Below, in pieces: positions 1 through 8,086 of a stretch of DNA of 64,000 nt. The notes beneath the pieces were generated by a model. It was not told the origin of the DNA. It made no database searches and saw nothing but the letters and a program-made list of their open reading frames with translations. The position numbers and the translations under genes were made by a program. The stretch is from Paenibacillus sp. VTT E-133291 (GTDB lineage: Bacteria > Bacillota > Bacilli > Paenibacillales > Paenibacillaceae): positions 1 to 64,000 of the forward strand of contig NZ_NFVA01000030.1 in the NCBI RefSeq assembly GCF_002264395.1, given 5' to 3'. The number at the start of each line of letters is the position of its first letter. Position 1 is the stretch's first letter.

Positions 1-217
1 GGCTTCATTGAATTACTTCGAACAAAACTCACTTCGTAAGCACCGGCTTTAGTTTTATGAGCATAGGCTTCATTGAATTACTTCGAACAAAACTCGCCTC
101 GTAAGCATCCGCTTAGATTTATGAGCGCTTACTACGTTGAACTACATCGAATAAAACTCGCTTCGAAAGCATCCACTTAGTTTTGTGAGCGTTTCTAGAA
201 TTTCTTTGAACAAAAAG
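1..217. repeat. 65-bp tandem repeat, about 3.3 copies, cut by the window edge
   Basis: Three imperfect tandem copies start near 1, 66 and 130, with a partial fourth near 195-217. Each carries the core CTTCGAACAAAACTC, then CTTCGTAAGCA, then TTTTATGAGC. The unit contains AAAACT and AGTTTT inverted segments that could form a hairpin. A diverged single copy lies at 7131-7189 upstream of the P-type ATPase, so the element is dispersed as well as tandem. No reading frame is preserved across copies. The left end of the array is outside the window. Confidence 0.8.
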
Positions 218-252
218 GGGACTGCCGAAGAATGCTCTCTTCAGCAACCCCC
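212..252 (-). terminator. Intrinsic terminator of xylA
   Basis: On the minus strand a G-rich arm (GGGG, then TTGCTGAAGA) pairs with TCTTCGGCA followed by CCCC, and the stem runs directly into TTTTTG. It sits about 55 bp downstream of the xylA stop codon. Confidence 0.8.
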
Positions 253-306
253 GTTGCATTTGTTCATAATGCGCTCAAGGCGTATGCCTTAAGCTCCCTA
301 TAAGCA

Positions 307-1623
307 CTACTCAGCCAAGATGTATTGGTTAAGTGTAGCTCTCAGGTATTCTTGACGTCCGGATTGGTTAGGACGTGGGTTCTCATTGTTCAAAGCATAT
401 TCAGCCAAAGAAGCCAGAGTTGCTTTGCCGGACACGATATCCGCACCAACACCTTCATTGAAGCTGCTGTAGCGTTTGTCGACGAAATCTTCGAATACGC
501 GGTCTTCGATCAATTTAGCAGCTACTTTCAAGCCTTTTGCATAAGTATCCATACCCGCGATATGTGCTAAGAACAGATCCTCAGGCTCGAAGGAAGGACG
601 ACGTACTTTAGAGTCAAAGTTGATTCCGCCTTTGCCAAGACCATCATTCTTGAGTACTTCATACAGTGTGAGTGTTGCATCGTAGATGTTCACTGGGAAT
701 TCATCAGTATCCCATCCGAGCAATGTATCCCCTTGGTTGGCATCAAGCGATCCAAGCATGCCGTTGATACGAGCTACACGAAGCTCATGTTCAAAGGTAT
801 GACCTGCAAGTGTAGCATGGTTAGCTTCTAGGTTCAGCTTGAAGTGCTTGTCGAGATTGTATTTTTGTAAGAATGAGATCGTTGTTGCTGCATCAAAATC
901 ATATTGATGTTTCGTAGGCTCTTTTGGTTTAGGCTCGATCAGGAATTGACCGTCAAAGCCGATTTCCTTAGCGTAATCTACAGCCATGCTGAACAGACGA
1001 GCAATGTTGTCTTGTTCAAGACCCATATCTGTATTCAGCAATTCTTCGTAACCTTCACGACCGCCCCAGAATACATAGTTGCTAGCGCCCAGACGTTTAC
1101 CCACTTCCAAACCTTTCTTCACTTGTGCTGCTGCGTGTGCAAAAACATCAGCATTAGGTGTAGAACCTGCACCGTGCATGTAACGTGGGTTAGTGAACAT
1201 ATTAGCTGTATTCCACAACAATTTCTTGCCGGAAGTCTTCATGCCTTGTTCTAGGATATCAACGATAGTGTCGATGTTGCTATAGAATTCACGCAAAGAT
1301 GCGCCTTCAGGTGCGATATCTACATCATGGAAGCAGAAGTAAGGCAGATCCATCTTGTCCATAAATTCAAATGATGCTTCAGCGCGAGCCTTAGCTTTGT
1401 CCAGACCATTCAATTTATTCCAGCTGCGAATTGCTGTTTCAGCGCCAAACGGATCAGAACCGCCAGCAGTTAATGTATGCCAATAAGCCATTGCAAATTT
1501 CAGATGCTCTTCCATAGTTTTGCCGGCTACGACTTCTTTAGGATTGTAGAATTTAAATGCGAAAGGGTTGGTGGAACGGCTTCCCTCGTAAGAGATTTTG
1601 TTCACTGTCTCAAAATAAGCCAT
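307..1623 (-). CDS. xylA: Xylose isomerase
   Basis: Cytoplasmic enzyme that interconverts D-xylose and D-xylulose, the first step of xylose catabolism. The 438-residue product has the usual length of the class II enzyme. The catalytic region FCFHDVD (His99, Asp102) and the metal and substrate region [11 protein letters not shown] from Glu230 are intact. The ATG follows GAGGAGG by 7 bases. A cre-like site and a dyad resembling a xyl operator lie just upstream, and the divergent ROK gene at 2000-3160 is the likely repressor. A strong terminator follows, so the gene is probably monocistronic here; no xylulokinase is seen next to it. Confidence 0.97.
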   Translation of the reverse strand: MAYFETVNKISYEGSRSTNPFAFKFYNPKEVVAGKTMEEHLKFAMAYWHTLTAGGSDPFGAETAIRSWNKLNGLDKAKARAEASFEFMDKMDLPYFCFHDVDIAPEGASLREFYSNIDTIVDILEQGMKTSGKKLLWNTANMFTNPRYMHGAGSTPNADVFAHAAAQVKKGLEVGKRLGASNYVFWGGREGYEELLNTDMGLEQDNIARLFSMAVDYAKEIGFDGQFLIEPKPKEPTKHQYDFDAATTISFLQKYNLDKHFKLNLEANHATLAGHTFEHELRVARINGMLGSLDANQGDTLLGWDTDEFPVNIYDATLTLYEVLKNDGLGKGGINFDSKVRRPSFEPEDLFLAHIAGMDTYAKGLKVAAKLIEDRVFEDFVDKRYSSFNEGVGADIVSGKATLASLAEYALNNENPRPNQSGRQEYLRATLNQYILAE

Positions 1624-1653
1624 TGTGTAATCCTCCTCAATTTGTGCTTCGCC

Positions 1654-1667
1654 CGCAAGCGTTTACA
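1654..1667 (-). promoter_or_regulatory. Candidate catabolite-responsive element (cre)
   Basis: The minus-strand sequence TGTAAACGCTTGCG matches the CcpA cre consensus TGWAANCGNTNWCA at nearly every position. It lies 31-44 bases upstream of the xylA start, suggesting glucose repression by CcpA. The site is a consensus match only. Confidence 0.6.
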
Positions 1668-1692
1668 GGATCATCTTAACACATCTTTCGGA

Positions 1693-1715
1693 CTTTGTAT
1701 ATTGGTTAAACAAAG
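1693..1715. promoter_or_regulatory. Candidate xylO operator
   Basis: A dyad with arms CTTTGT and ACAAAG and a 23-bp span surrounds the sequence ATATTGGTTAA. Its spacing and base content resemble Bacillus xyl operators bound by ROK-type XylR. It lies about 70-92 bases upstream of xylA, where it would overlap the promoter, and the divergent xylR gene is adjacent. Confidence 0.6.
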
Positions 1716-1913
1716 TTTTGAAAAGTTTTTTATATCCATTTTTTTTGACCCTATCTAGCCTCCTCTCTCCGCTTCCCAAATATAGGAGAGCCCTGTTGGA
1801 AATTTCCCTCTAGACGCTATGTATTGCAATTTCCAGCACATCACTCTAGACTAAGTGGCATACAACAAATGGGAACAATGCCAAGCTAAAACGCCTTTAG
1901 CGTCCTTTTAAGG

Positions 1914-1985
1914 ACGGTAATCGTTTATGCGAGAATTATAAGGAGAAAGTATACCGTGAAGCTTATACTTTCTTATAATTTAAGA
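1914..1985. repeat. Palindromic dispersed repeat, copy 1
   Basis: An imperfect palindrome has arms AATTATAAGGAGAAAGTATA and TATACTTTCTTATAATT around a short centre. It begins with CGGTAATCGTTTATG. A second copy (3167-3240) follows xylR, and a half copy is at 47485-47520. This copy includes the xylR Shine-Dalgarno region, so the folded element could affect xylR translation. Confidence 0.65.
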
Positions 1986-1999
1986 AGGATGTGTGATTT

Positions 2000-3160
2000 G
2001 TGAAGGTTACTGGAGACCAAGCACTGGTCAAAAAAATAAATAAATCGATTGTACTACATACCATTCGAAAACACTCTCCACTCTCGCGCGCGAAGGTCTC
2101 AGAGATGACCGGACTGAATAAAGCTACTGTGTCCAATCTGGTAGCCGAGCTGTGCACGCAAGAATTGGTAACTGAAGTCGGACCTGGGGAATCAAGCGGT
2201 GGCCGCAAACCATTAATGCTGCATTTCAACACGATGGCTGGTAGTGTAATCGGCATAGAATTGCGGGTAAAGCAACTAACAGCGGTCTTATGTGATCTGA
2301 GCGGGGGCATTCTTTACGAAAGCGATTTCTCCTTAGAAAACCATGATTTCCCTTACGTTCTGGAACAAATGAAAAAACTTATCTCAAGCTTGATTATCAA
2401 TGCTCCAGAATCCCCTTACGGCATCGTCGGTATCGGAGTAGGTGTCCCCGGCATGGTGGATGAAAATGGTGTTGTACTCTTCGCTCCCAACCTTGGCTGG
2501 GAAATGGTCCAGCTGCGAGCGATACTGGAAGCTGAATTTTCAGTTCCTGTCACCATTGATAACGAAGCGAACGCAGGTGCACAGGGTGAACTCAACTTTG
2601 GTGCCGCACGAGAGGTAAGGCATCTCCTTTACATCAGTGCGGGATCAGGGATTGGATCTGGAATTATTATTGGTGGAGAGCTATACAAGGGTGCAAGAGG
2701 ATATGCCGGCGAAACCGGACATATGACGATTGAAGCACAAGGCAAGCCTTGCAGTTGCGGGAGTCGTGGCTGTTGGGAGTTATATGCTTCTGAGAGAACT
2801 TATGATAATCCCGATCTCTCCCTCCCTGCACATACTACGCCAAAGCTGGTTCGATATGCAGCCAGCGGGCAAGAAGACGCTCTGCATCACTTCTCAACGA
2901 TGGGCGAATATCTCGGTATCGGGGTGACCAATCTAATCAATAGCTTCAATCCCGAGCTTATTGTGATTGGTGGGGCATTGTCTGAGGCTGAAGAATGGCT
3001 AGGCGAACCGCTGCGCCGGGTTGTAGCTGAGCGTACTCTTCCTTACCATAAGCAGCAACTCGAAATTACATTCTCTAAGCTCGGCAGCCGTGGAACGATG
3101 ATCGGCGCAGGTTTCTCTGCTGTTATGCATTTCCTGGGCGACATTCGAGTGACCCTATAG
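2000..3160 (+). CDS. xylR: ROK-family xylose-responsive repressor
   Basis: Transcriptional repressor with an N-terminal winged helix-turn-helix (about residues 15-60, SRAKVSEMTGLNKATVSNLV) followed by an ROK sugar-kinase-like domain. The ROK features are IGIGVGVPGMVDENG and the zinc motif CSCGSRGCWE. The length of 386 residues is normal for XylR/NagC proteins. It starts with GTG after AGAAGG. Position divergent to xylA with operator-like dyads between them supports the XylR assignment over NagC. D-xylose as inducer is inferred from family and context. Confidence 0.9.
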   Translation: MKVTGDQALVKKINKSIVLHTIRKHSPLSRAKVSEMTGLNKATVSNLVAELCTQELVTEVGPGESSGGRKPLMLHFNTMAGSVIGIELRVKQLTAVLCDLSGGILYESDFSLENHDFPYVLEQMKKLISSLIINAPESPYGIVGIGVGVPGMVDENGVVLFAPNLGWEMVQLRAILEAEFSVPVTIDNEANAGAQGELNFGAAREVRHLLYISAGSGIGSGIIIGGELYKGARGYAGETGHMTIEAQGKPCSCGSRGCWELYASERTYDNPDLSLPAHTTPKLVRYAASGQEDALHHFSTMGEYLGIGVTNLINSFNPELIVIGGALSEAEEWLGEPLRRVVAERTLPYHKQQLEITFSKLGSRGTMIGAGFSAVMHFLGDIRVTL

Positions 3161-3166
3161 TCCATA

Positions 3167-3240
3167 ACGGTAGGCGTTTTATGTGAGAAATATAAGAATA
3201 ATTTATAGCGTGGAACATATACATTCTTATATTTTGAAAT
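3167..3240. repeat. Palindromic dispersed repeat, copy 2
   Basis: This copy directly follows the xylR stop codon and aligns with the element at 1914-1985 over its whole length. It has CGGTAGGCGTTTTATG, then GAAATATAAGAATAATTTATA, then CATATACATTCTTATATTTT. The two copies flank xylR in the same orientation. Confidence 0.65.
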
Positions 3241-3371
3241 AATTGACGTAAAATTGACGCATTTGAGTGAATCAAAAGTGCAGTAAAAGGAACAGAAATC
3301 CTATATAATAAAGGTCAAGCTAGTGTGACATTTATCACTACAACCCCTTTTTTGAAATGGAGAGCGAGTCC

Positions 3372-3572
3372 ATGACCTATGTTGATACGTCTGATATCTC
3401 GGCACAGATGTTCATCACTGTGTTGCTTTTTCTGCTCATTATTGCCCCTTTGATCAGCCTCGGTGTGCTCCGTTTTTTTCAAGCTAAAAAGAAATCAGGA
3501 TTTATTCTTATTGGCAGCGGGGTTGCTGTATACGCGCTATTTCAGATCATTACATCTTTCACTCAAACCTAA
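3372..3572 (+). CDS. Small two-helix membrane protein, unknown function
   Basis: The 66-residue product has two hydrophobic segments (about residues 12-34 and 43-60) separated by a basic turn QAKKKSG, so it is probably an inner-membrane hairpin. I chose the ATG at 3372 because GGAGAG lies 7 bases upstream; an in-frame ATG at 3357 would add five residues but has no visible ribosome binding site. A terminator follows at once. I do not recognise the family. Confidence 0.6.
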   Translation: MTYVDTSDISAQMFITVLLFLLIIAPLISLGVLRFFQAKKKSGFILIGSGVAVYALFQIITSFTQT

Positions 3573-3600
3573 ATTCTACTTCTAGATCTACTTTCATAAA

Positions 3601-3636
3601 AATAGTCTGCGCACAGATGCGTCAGACTATTTTTTA
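3601..3636 (+). terminator. Intrinsic terminator after the small membrane protein
   Basis: AATAGTCTG pairs with CAGACTATT around a 13-base loop and is followed by a run of T residues. Confidence 0.75.
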
Positions 3637-3655
3637 TATGCTAAAAGCTCACAAC

Positions 3656-3690
3656 AAAAAAGACCGCCTCCTGACCGGAAGAGGTCTTTT
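3656..3690 (-). terminator. Intrinsic terminator of the trxB-grx unit
   Basis: On the minus strand AAAGACCTC pairs with GGCGGTCTTT and runs into a T tract. It lies about 30 bp past the glutaredoxin stop. Confidence 0.75.
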
Positions 3691-3718
3691 ACAATTCCCT
3701 TGCGGAAATCTTATTTAA

Positions 3719-3952
3719 TTAAACAGTTGAAAGCGCTTTGTCGAACTGCGTTTTGTTCATGCCAACAATTTTATGCTCACCGATTACAGTTACAGGAATA
3801 GCTCTCACGCCCATGTCCCATACTTGCTGCGCAAAATCATCGCTCTGCTCGACATTGCGTTCTTCGTAGGATACGCCTTTTTCGCTTAAAAAGCTCTTCA
3901 CCTGACGGCAATGCGGGCAATTTGTTGAGGTATATACAATTACTTTCTCCAT
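3719..3952 (-). CDS. Glutaredoxin-like thiol-disulfide protein
   Basis: The 77-residue thioredoxin-fold protein has the redox motif Cys12-Pro-His-Cys15, the cis-proline segment AIPVTVIG and the C-terminal GMNKTQFD helix typical of NrdH/YruB-like glutaredoxins. ATG follows AGGAGG. The gene lies 68 bp downstream of trxB on the same strand, so the encoded protein is probably reduced by thioredoxin reductase rather than by glutathione; that partnership is inferred from context and family. Confidence 0.88.
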   Translation of the reverse strand: MEKVIVYTSTNCPHCRQVKSFLSEKGVSYEERNVEQSDDFAQQVWDMGVRAIPVTVIGEHKIVGMNKTQFDKALSTV

Positions 3953-4020
3953 GATATGACCTCCTATAAAAGATATACAGTGATGATATCAATGTAGCAT
4001 TGAAGGCTTTTCAAACCCAA

Positions 4021-4962
4021 TTATAGAATGACTGCACTGTGCTCCAAGCTTTCGATATATTTCTCAGCATCCATAGCTGCCATACATCCACTACCTGCTG
4101 CAGTAATCGCTTGTCTGTAACGAGTATCCTGCACATCACCACATGCGAAGACGCCTGGGATATTAGTTTCGGAAGTGCCTGGGTTCGTCATGATATAGCC
4201 ATCCGCATTGGTTGTGATTTGTCCACCTAAGAAAGAGGTATTAGGATGGTGACCAATCGCAACAAACACACCGCTTGCTTCGATGATTTCTTCTTCTCCA
4301 GTCTCATTGTTAAGCACTTTTAGTCCATTGACGCCTCTTTCGCTCGAAGTCACTTCCAAAGGAGTACGGTTCAAGTTCCAGTCTACTTTAACATTTGCGC
4401 GTACACGATCCTGCATGATCTTCGAAGCACGCAATTCTCCACGACGATGTACCAAAGTCACTTTGGAAGCAAAACGAGTCAAGAAACCCGCTTCCTCAAG
4501 TGCCGAATCTCCACCGCCAACAACCACGATTTCTTTATTACGGAAGAAAAACCCATCACAGGTAGCGCAAGTGCTAACACCACGTCCCACGTTATCTTGC
4601 TCCCCTGGGATACCGAGGTATTTTGCTGTAGCGCCTGTGGAAATGATCAATGTATCTGTAGTAAGAACACCCATTCCTTCAACATTCAGCTTAAAAGGAC
4701 GCTCTCCAAGTTCTACACTGTTCACCCAGCCCGTACGGAATTCCGCACCAAAACGTTCAGCTTGTTTACGCATATTATCCATCAAGTCAGGGCCCATGAT
4801 TCCTTCAGGAAATCCAGGGAAATTCTCCACTTCTGTAGTTGTGGTTAATTGTCCACCGGGTTGGGGTCCTTCGATTACTAGTGGGTTCAAATTGGCACGA
4901 GCCAAATAGATAGCGGCGGTTAATCCTGCCGGTCCAGTACCAACAATTATTGATTTATACAT
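4021..4962 (-). CDS. trxB: Thioredoxin-disulfide reductase
   Basis: Flavoenzyme that passes electrons from NADPH through FAD and a cysteine pair to thioredoxin. The 313-residue length is normal. It shows the FAD motif [10 protein letters not shown] near residue 8, the redox-active Cys132-Ala-Thr-Cys135, the NADPH-binding [10 protein letters not shown] near residue 149 and the C-terminal [11 protein letters not shown] segment. ATG follows AAGGAGG. The glutaredoxin-like gene lies 68 bp downstream and is likely co-transcribed. Confidence 0.95.
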   Translation of the reverse strand: MYKSIIVGTGPAGLTAAIYLARANLNPLVIEGPQPGGQLTTTTEVENFPGFPEGIMGPDLMDNMRKQAERFGAEFRTGWVNSVELGERPFKLNVEGMGVLTTDTLIISTGATAKYLGIPGEQDNVGRGVSTCATCDGFFFRNKEIVVVGGGDSALEEAGFLTRFASKVTLVHRRGELRASKIMQDRVRANVKVDWNLNRTPLEVTSSERGVNGLKVLNNETGEEEIIEASGVFVAIGHHPNTSFLGGQITTNADGYIMTNPGTSETNIPGVFACGDVQDTRYRQAITAAGSGCMAAMDAEKYIESLEHSAVIL

Positions 4963-5118
4963 ATCTATGTCCTCCTTGAGCTAAACGGCAATGACGTCGC
5001 TTCTTATTTAAAATAATTATAATGTAGTGTTAATTATGATAACTGAAAGCAAATATGTCAATATGCCAGACTCCCAAGTCCCGAAACTATTTTGTGAACA
5101 ATTTAATTTTAAGAAATA

Positions 5119-7083
5119 TTATCTCAATAATCTTAGTCCATTTAGAATCACTAATATTGTACTGCCTTCATGACCTATCACGCCAAAAGGAAGGGCAATC
5201 CCTTGCACAAAGTTGCTGATCATAAGCACTGCGATCACAGTCACAGCAAAGATCATATTTTGTTTCACAATACGCTGTGAACGGCGTGCCAATGATATCG
5301 TGGAAGCAATCTCTTCTATATTATCATTCATTAGCACTACATCGGCTATTTCGAGTGCTGCTCCGCTCCCTTTCATGCCCATACCCATGCCTACGGTAGC
5401 TGTCGCCAAAGCTGGTGCATCATTCACACCATCACCTACCATAACGACGTGACCATACTTTTCACGCAATGCCTTGATATGCTTCACTTTATCCTCTGGT
5501 AATAGATCGGCAAATACCATATCTACGCCAGTTGTACCTGCAATAACCTGAGCCGTAGCCTCACGGTCACCTGTAAGCATGGCTACTTTAATCCCAAGTT
5601 CGTGCAGCTTCCGCACTGCGGCTTCTGCTTGTGGACGAACCGTATCCTGCAAAGCAATCATTCCGGCAATTTGCTCACCGTCCAGAATGATGGAGACCGT
5701 CTTTCCTTCTTCAGCCAACTGCTGCCGCTTAAGTTTCCAATGCTCTAGTTCAGGATTCATAGCAGATGGAGCCAGCTCATCGAGCAAATTAGACTTTCCT
5801 ATTCTCCAAAGACGTCCGTCGATTTGACCTTCAATTCCCCAGCCTGTGATGGTCTTACTGTCCTCTACTCCCTGTAGCTCTAAACCTTCCTCTTCCGCTT
5901 TACGCACAATCGCTTCCGCCAGTGGATGGCGGGACATATGCTCAATGGATGCGCTAACCGTTAGCAACTCGTGCCGACTGTAGCCTTCACCTGCAATAAA
6001 ATCAGTTACCTGAGGAGTTCCCTCTGTAAGCGTCCCTGTCTTATCGAATGCCACAACCGTTGTACGTGCCATATTTTCCAGATGGACCCCGCCTTTAAAC
6101 AGAACCCCTTTTCGCGCACTTTTGGAGATGGCCGACAGCATCGCCGGCATTATGGAAGAGACCAAAGCGCAAGGTGATGCTACTACTAGAAAGACCATCG
6201 CTTTATAGAAAGTTGCGCTCCAGCTCCAGTCCAGCAAAAACGGTGGAAGTATAATCAGTGCCACTGTCGAGGCAACGACAACCCGTGCATAGATGGCTTC
6301 TAGTCTTTTAATAAAACGCTGCGAGTTTGGAACTTCCGTTTCTGCCTCTTCTACCATTTTGATGATTTTAGCAAAAAGGGTATTCTCAGCTGCTTTCGTT
6401 ACCTCAATATAAAGGGGACCTTCTCCATTCACAGTGCCTGCAAAAACTTCGCTACCAGCACGTTTCTCTACAGGAACCGATTCTCCCGTAATGGAAGCCT
6501 GATCTACTGCCGATTCCCCCCGATATACTTTACCGTCTGCAGGAATCAAATCTCCCGGGCGCACAAGCAACAGATCTCCGATCACCAGCTGGTCGATATT
6601 GACCTCATTCATACTTCCTTTTTCAATGCGCATAGCCGTGGCCGGCTTGAGTGCCATCAGCGAGGAAATATCCTTTTTACTACGTTCCATCGTATAGCTC
6701 TCTAATGCTCCACTGAGTGCAAAAATGAAAATAAGCATAGCTCCTTCATTCCAGTACCCAATAGAGGCTGCGCCCAGTGCGGCTGCAATCATTAATAGGT
6801 TTACATCGAGATCTCGTTCTTTGACGAGCGTCTCTACGCCTTCCTTCGCTTTGTTCCAGCCACCAATCGTATAAGAAATGATATAGAGTGTTATGGAAAG
6901 AAACTCTGACCATCCACCAACTGACCAAGCAAAAAGCATTAGCAGTCCGCTGCCCAGAGCAGCCTGCATTTCAGAATTGCTGAGCATGGCACGCGGATCG
7001 AACCGACGCTTTGGAGCGCCTGGCTTCTTCATACTGCCAGAGATAGATGACTGCTTGGGTAAATGTTTTGATGTTGCTTGCAT
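5119..7083 (-). CDS. pfeT: P1B-4-type metal-exporting ATPase, PfeT/ZosA-like
   Basis: Membrane ATPase of 654 residues with the actuator motif TGES (about 199-202), the phosphorylated Asp347 in DKTGT, and the hinge GDGVNDAP. The sixth-helix metal motif is SPC (303-305) rather than CPC, and the last helix has HEGST (638-642). SPC with HEGxT defines the P1B-4 group, which includes B. subtilis PfeT (formerly ZosA), an Fe(II) exporter; Co(II) or Zn(II) transport is possible. No N-terminal heavy-metal domain is present. A long leader holds a Fur-like box, a MntR-like box and a strong hairpin. The symbol is by family, not by proven orthology. Confidence 0.85.
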   Translation of the reverse strand: MQATSKHLPKQSSISGSMKKPGAPKRRFDPRAMLSNSEMQAALGSGLLMLFAWSVGGWSEFLSITLYIISYTIGGWNKAKEGVETLVKERDLDVNLLMIAAALGAASIGYWNEGAMLIFIFALSGALESYTMERSKKDISSLMALKPATAMRIEKGSMNEVNIDQLVIGDLLLVRPGDLIPADGKVYRGESAVDQASITGESVPVEKRAGSEVFAGTVNGEGPLYIEVTKAAENTLFAKIIKMVEEAETEVPNSQRFIKRLEAIYARVVVASTVALIILPPFLLDWSWSATFYKAMVFLVVASPCALVSSIMPAMLSAISKSARKGVLFKGGVHLENMARTTVVAFDKTGTLTEGTPQVTDFIAGEGYSRHELLTVSASIEHMSRHPLAEAIVRKAEEEGLELQGVEDSKTITGWGIEGQIDGRLWRIGKSNLLDELAPSAMNPELEHWKLKRQQLAEEGKTVSIILDGEQIAGMIALQDTVRPQAEAAVRKLHELGIKVAMLTGDREATAQVIAGTTGVDMVFADLLPEDKVKHIKALREKYGHVVMVGDGVNDAPALATATVGMGMGMKGSGAALEIADVVLMNDNIEEIASTISLARRSQRIVKQNMIFAVTVIAVLMISNFVQGIALPFGVIGHEGSTILVILNGLRLLR

Positions 7084-7130
7084 AATAATCGCCGTCCTTT
7101 AAAGTTTTGTGAAGCTTAACTTCATTTGAT

Positions 7131-7189
7131 TTCTCTTCGAAACAAAACTCTCTTCGTGAGCATACGCTTTGTTTTATGGAGTTTTGCTT
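7131..7189. repeat. Dispersed copy of the 65-bp left-end repeat
   Basis: This segment aligns with the tandem units at 1-217. It shares CTTCGAAACAAAACTC, CTTCGTGAGCATACGCTTTG and TTTTATGGAG, each with few changes. It sits in the ATPase leader between the hairpin and the start codon. Confidence 0.6.
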
Positions 7190-7235
7190 CTGCCAAATGA
7201 GAATGAGAGCCATTATTAAGACCCCTAAAATGACA

Positions 7236-7266
7236 CATGCTGCCCCGGCTTAGCCGGGACAGCATG
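7236..7266. terminator. Strong GC hairpin in the ATPase leader
   Basis: A near-perfect 14-bp stem (CATGCTG, CCCGGC and their complements) has a 3-base loop. Neither side has a good T run. It may terminate transcription of the aroB remnant or act as a structural element in the ATPase leader; the data do not decide between these. Confidence 0.5.
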
Positions 7267-7284
7267 ATTGATAACTATGGGTAG

Positions 7285-7299
7285 TGAGAATGATAATCA
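7285..7299. promoter_or_regulatory. Candidate Fur/PerR box upstream of the metal ATPase
   Basis: TGAGAATGATAATCA matches the Fur 7-1-7 consensus TGATAATNATTATCA at 12 or 13 of the 14 fixed positions, and its AT-rich dyad also fits PerR. B. subtilis pfeT is regulated by PerR and Fur, which makes this plausible. It lies just downstream of a possible promoter (TTGCAC, 16 bases, TACTAT) on the minus strand. Confidence 0.5.
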
Positions 7300-7318
7300 T
7301 TGTTGCAATAGTACAACT

Positions 7319-7338
7319 ATATTTCCTTAGTGCAACTT
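7319..7338. promoter_or_regulatory. Candidate MntR-like box upstream of the metal ATPase
   Basis: ATATTTCCTTAGTGCAACTT closely matches the palindrome upstream of mntH (41334-41353), and the identity continues into TATATTT. Both copies overlap a minus-strand TTGCAC that could be the -35 element. The pattern resembles B. subtilis MntR boxes (AGTTTGCCTTAAGGAAACT type). Confidence 0.45.
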
Positions 7339-7458
7339 ATATTTTAATCATACCATCAGAAATGAAAAAGTAAAGCCTATCTATTCAACTAACCCAAGAG
7401 GTCTGACCGCCGGTTTGGGCCAAGCACCACACGCCGGAAATCAATTTCAGCTACCCGC

Positions 7459-7763
7459 TTAGTGGCGTATTTTTCTTAATAGCTGATCCTCAAGCTGTGC
7501 CTTCGTTTCACGGGTTTTGGACTTTTCTCCGGCGGGGAAAGAAAAAGCTCCGCATGAAAACCGTTCTGAATCAGCTGTTCCAGTAAGGCTTGTCCATACA
7601 GCACTTCAACTTTGGAATCCGTAATTATTGCAAATTTGCTCACATTCTCTACGATTCCTTGTTTTAAGTCCTCTATTAATGAGTTAAATAAAGTTTCACC
7701 GATCTCAATGTCGTAAGAATGGTCAACAATCTTCTTCAGGGCAACTCTAAAATTTGCGGACAT
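7459..7763 (-). pseudogene. aroB: Truncated and frameshifted 3-dehydroquinate synthase fragment
   Basis: The first 75 or so residues resemble the N-terminal nucleotide-binding part of AroB (YDIEIGETLFNSLI, then KFAIITDSKVEVLYG). After FLS the reading continues in another frame as FPAGEKSKTRETKAQLED, the conserved GEKSK segment, so one indel lies near 7535. The shifted frame ends in TAA at 7459 after QLLRKIRH, and the rest of the catalytic domain is absent. A full AroB has about 360 residues. I therefore call it a remnant, with its start at the ATG at 7763. Confidence 0.8.
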
Positions 7764-7941
7764 GCGCAGCGCCTCTTTTCAGCAGGGTGCTAATAGATTC
7801 GATCCGCCTCTTCCATTATCCTTTTTATGTAAATTAATAAAGGTCTGAAAGCAAATCGTCTGGAGCAAGACGATTTGACCCTGAAGACAGGATTTATAAA
7901 TGAAACGCTCAACATGAAGAAGATCCCCCAACAATAAATTA

Positions 7942-8023
7942 CAGTGAGCATTCAATAACGAAGAGCAGTGATCCTCTAATCATAAAGAGCAGTGATTCTC
8001 CAATAACGGCAGAATCCCTGCTC
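7942..8023. repeat. Short direct repeats and hairpin
   Basis: GAGCAGTGATCCTCTAAT (7963-7980) is repeated as GAGCAGTGATTCTCCAAT (7987-8004), 24 bp apart, and a third weaker copy starts near 7945. The last copy forms a hairpin in which GAGCAG-GATTCT (7987-8001) pairs with AGAATC-CTGCTC (8011-8023). On the plus strand a T-rich tract follows. Confidence 0.5.
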
Positions 8024-8049
8024 TCTTGTCTTTTTATCTTATTTAGAAG

Positions 8050-8078
8050 AAGAAGCGGCTTATGTGACAGCCGCTTCG
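8050..8078 (-). terminator. Hairpin terminator of the PEP-barrel-like gene
   Basis: GAAGCGGCT pairs with AGCCGCTTC around an 8-base loop, just downstream of the minus-strand stop at 8087. The T run is weak. Confidence 0.5.
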
Positions 8079-8086
8079 TTGTTGTC

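Noticed and set aside
4283-4909. Long plus-strand frame opposite trxB
   Set aside because: It is antisense to a clear gene, Ser/Pro-rich by codon reflection, and lacks a Shine-Dalgarno.
7084-7340. Manganese (yybP-ykoY) riboswitch in the metal ATPase leader
   Set aside because: The leader has a strong hairpin, but the conserved motifs of that riboswitch class are not visible.
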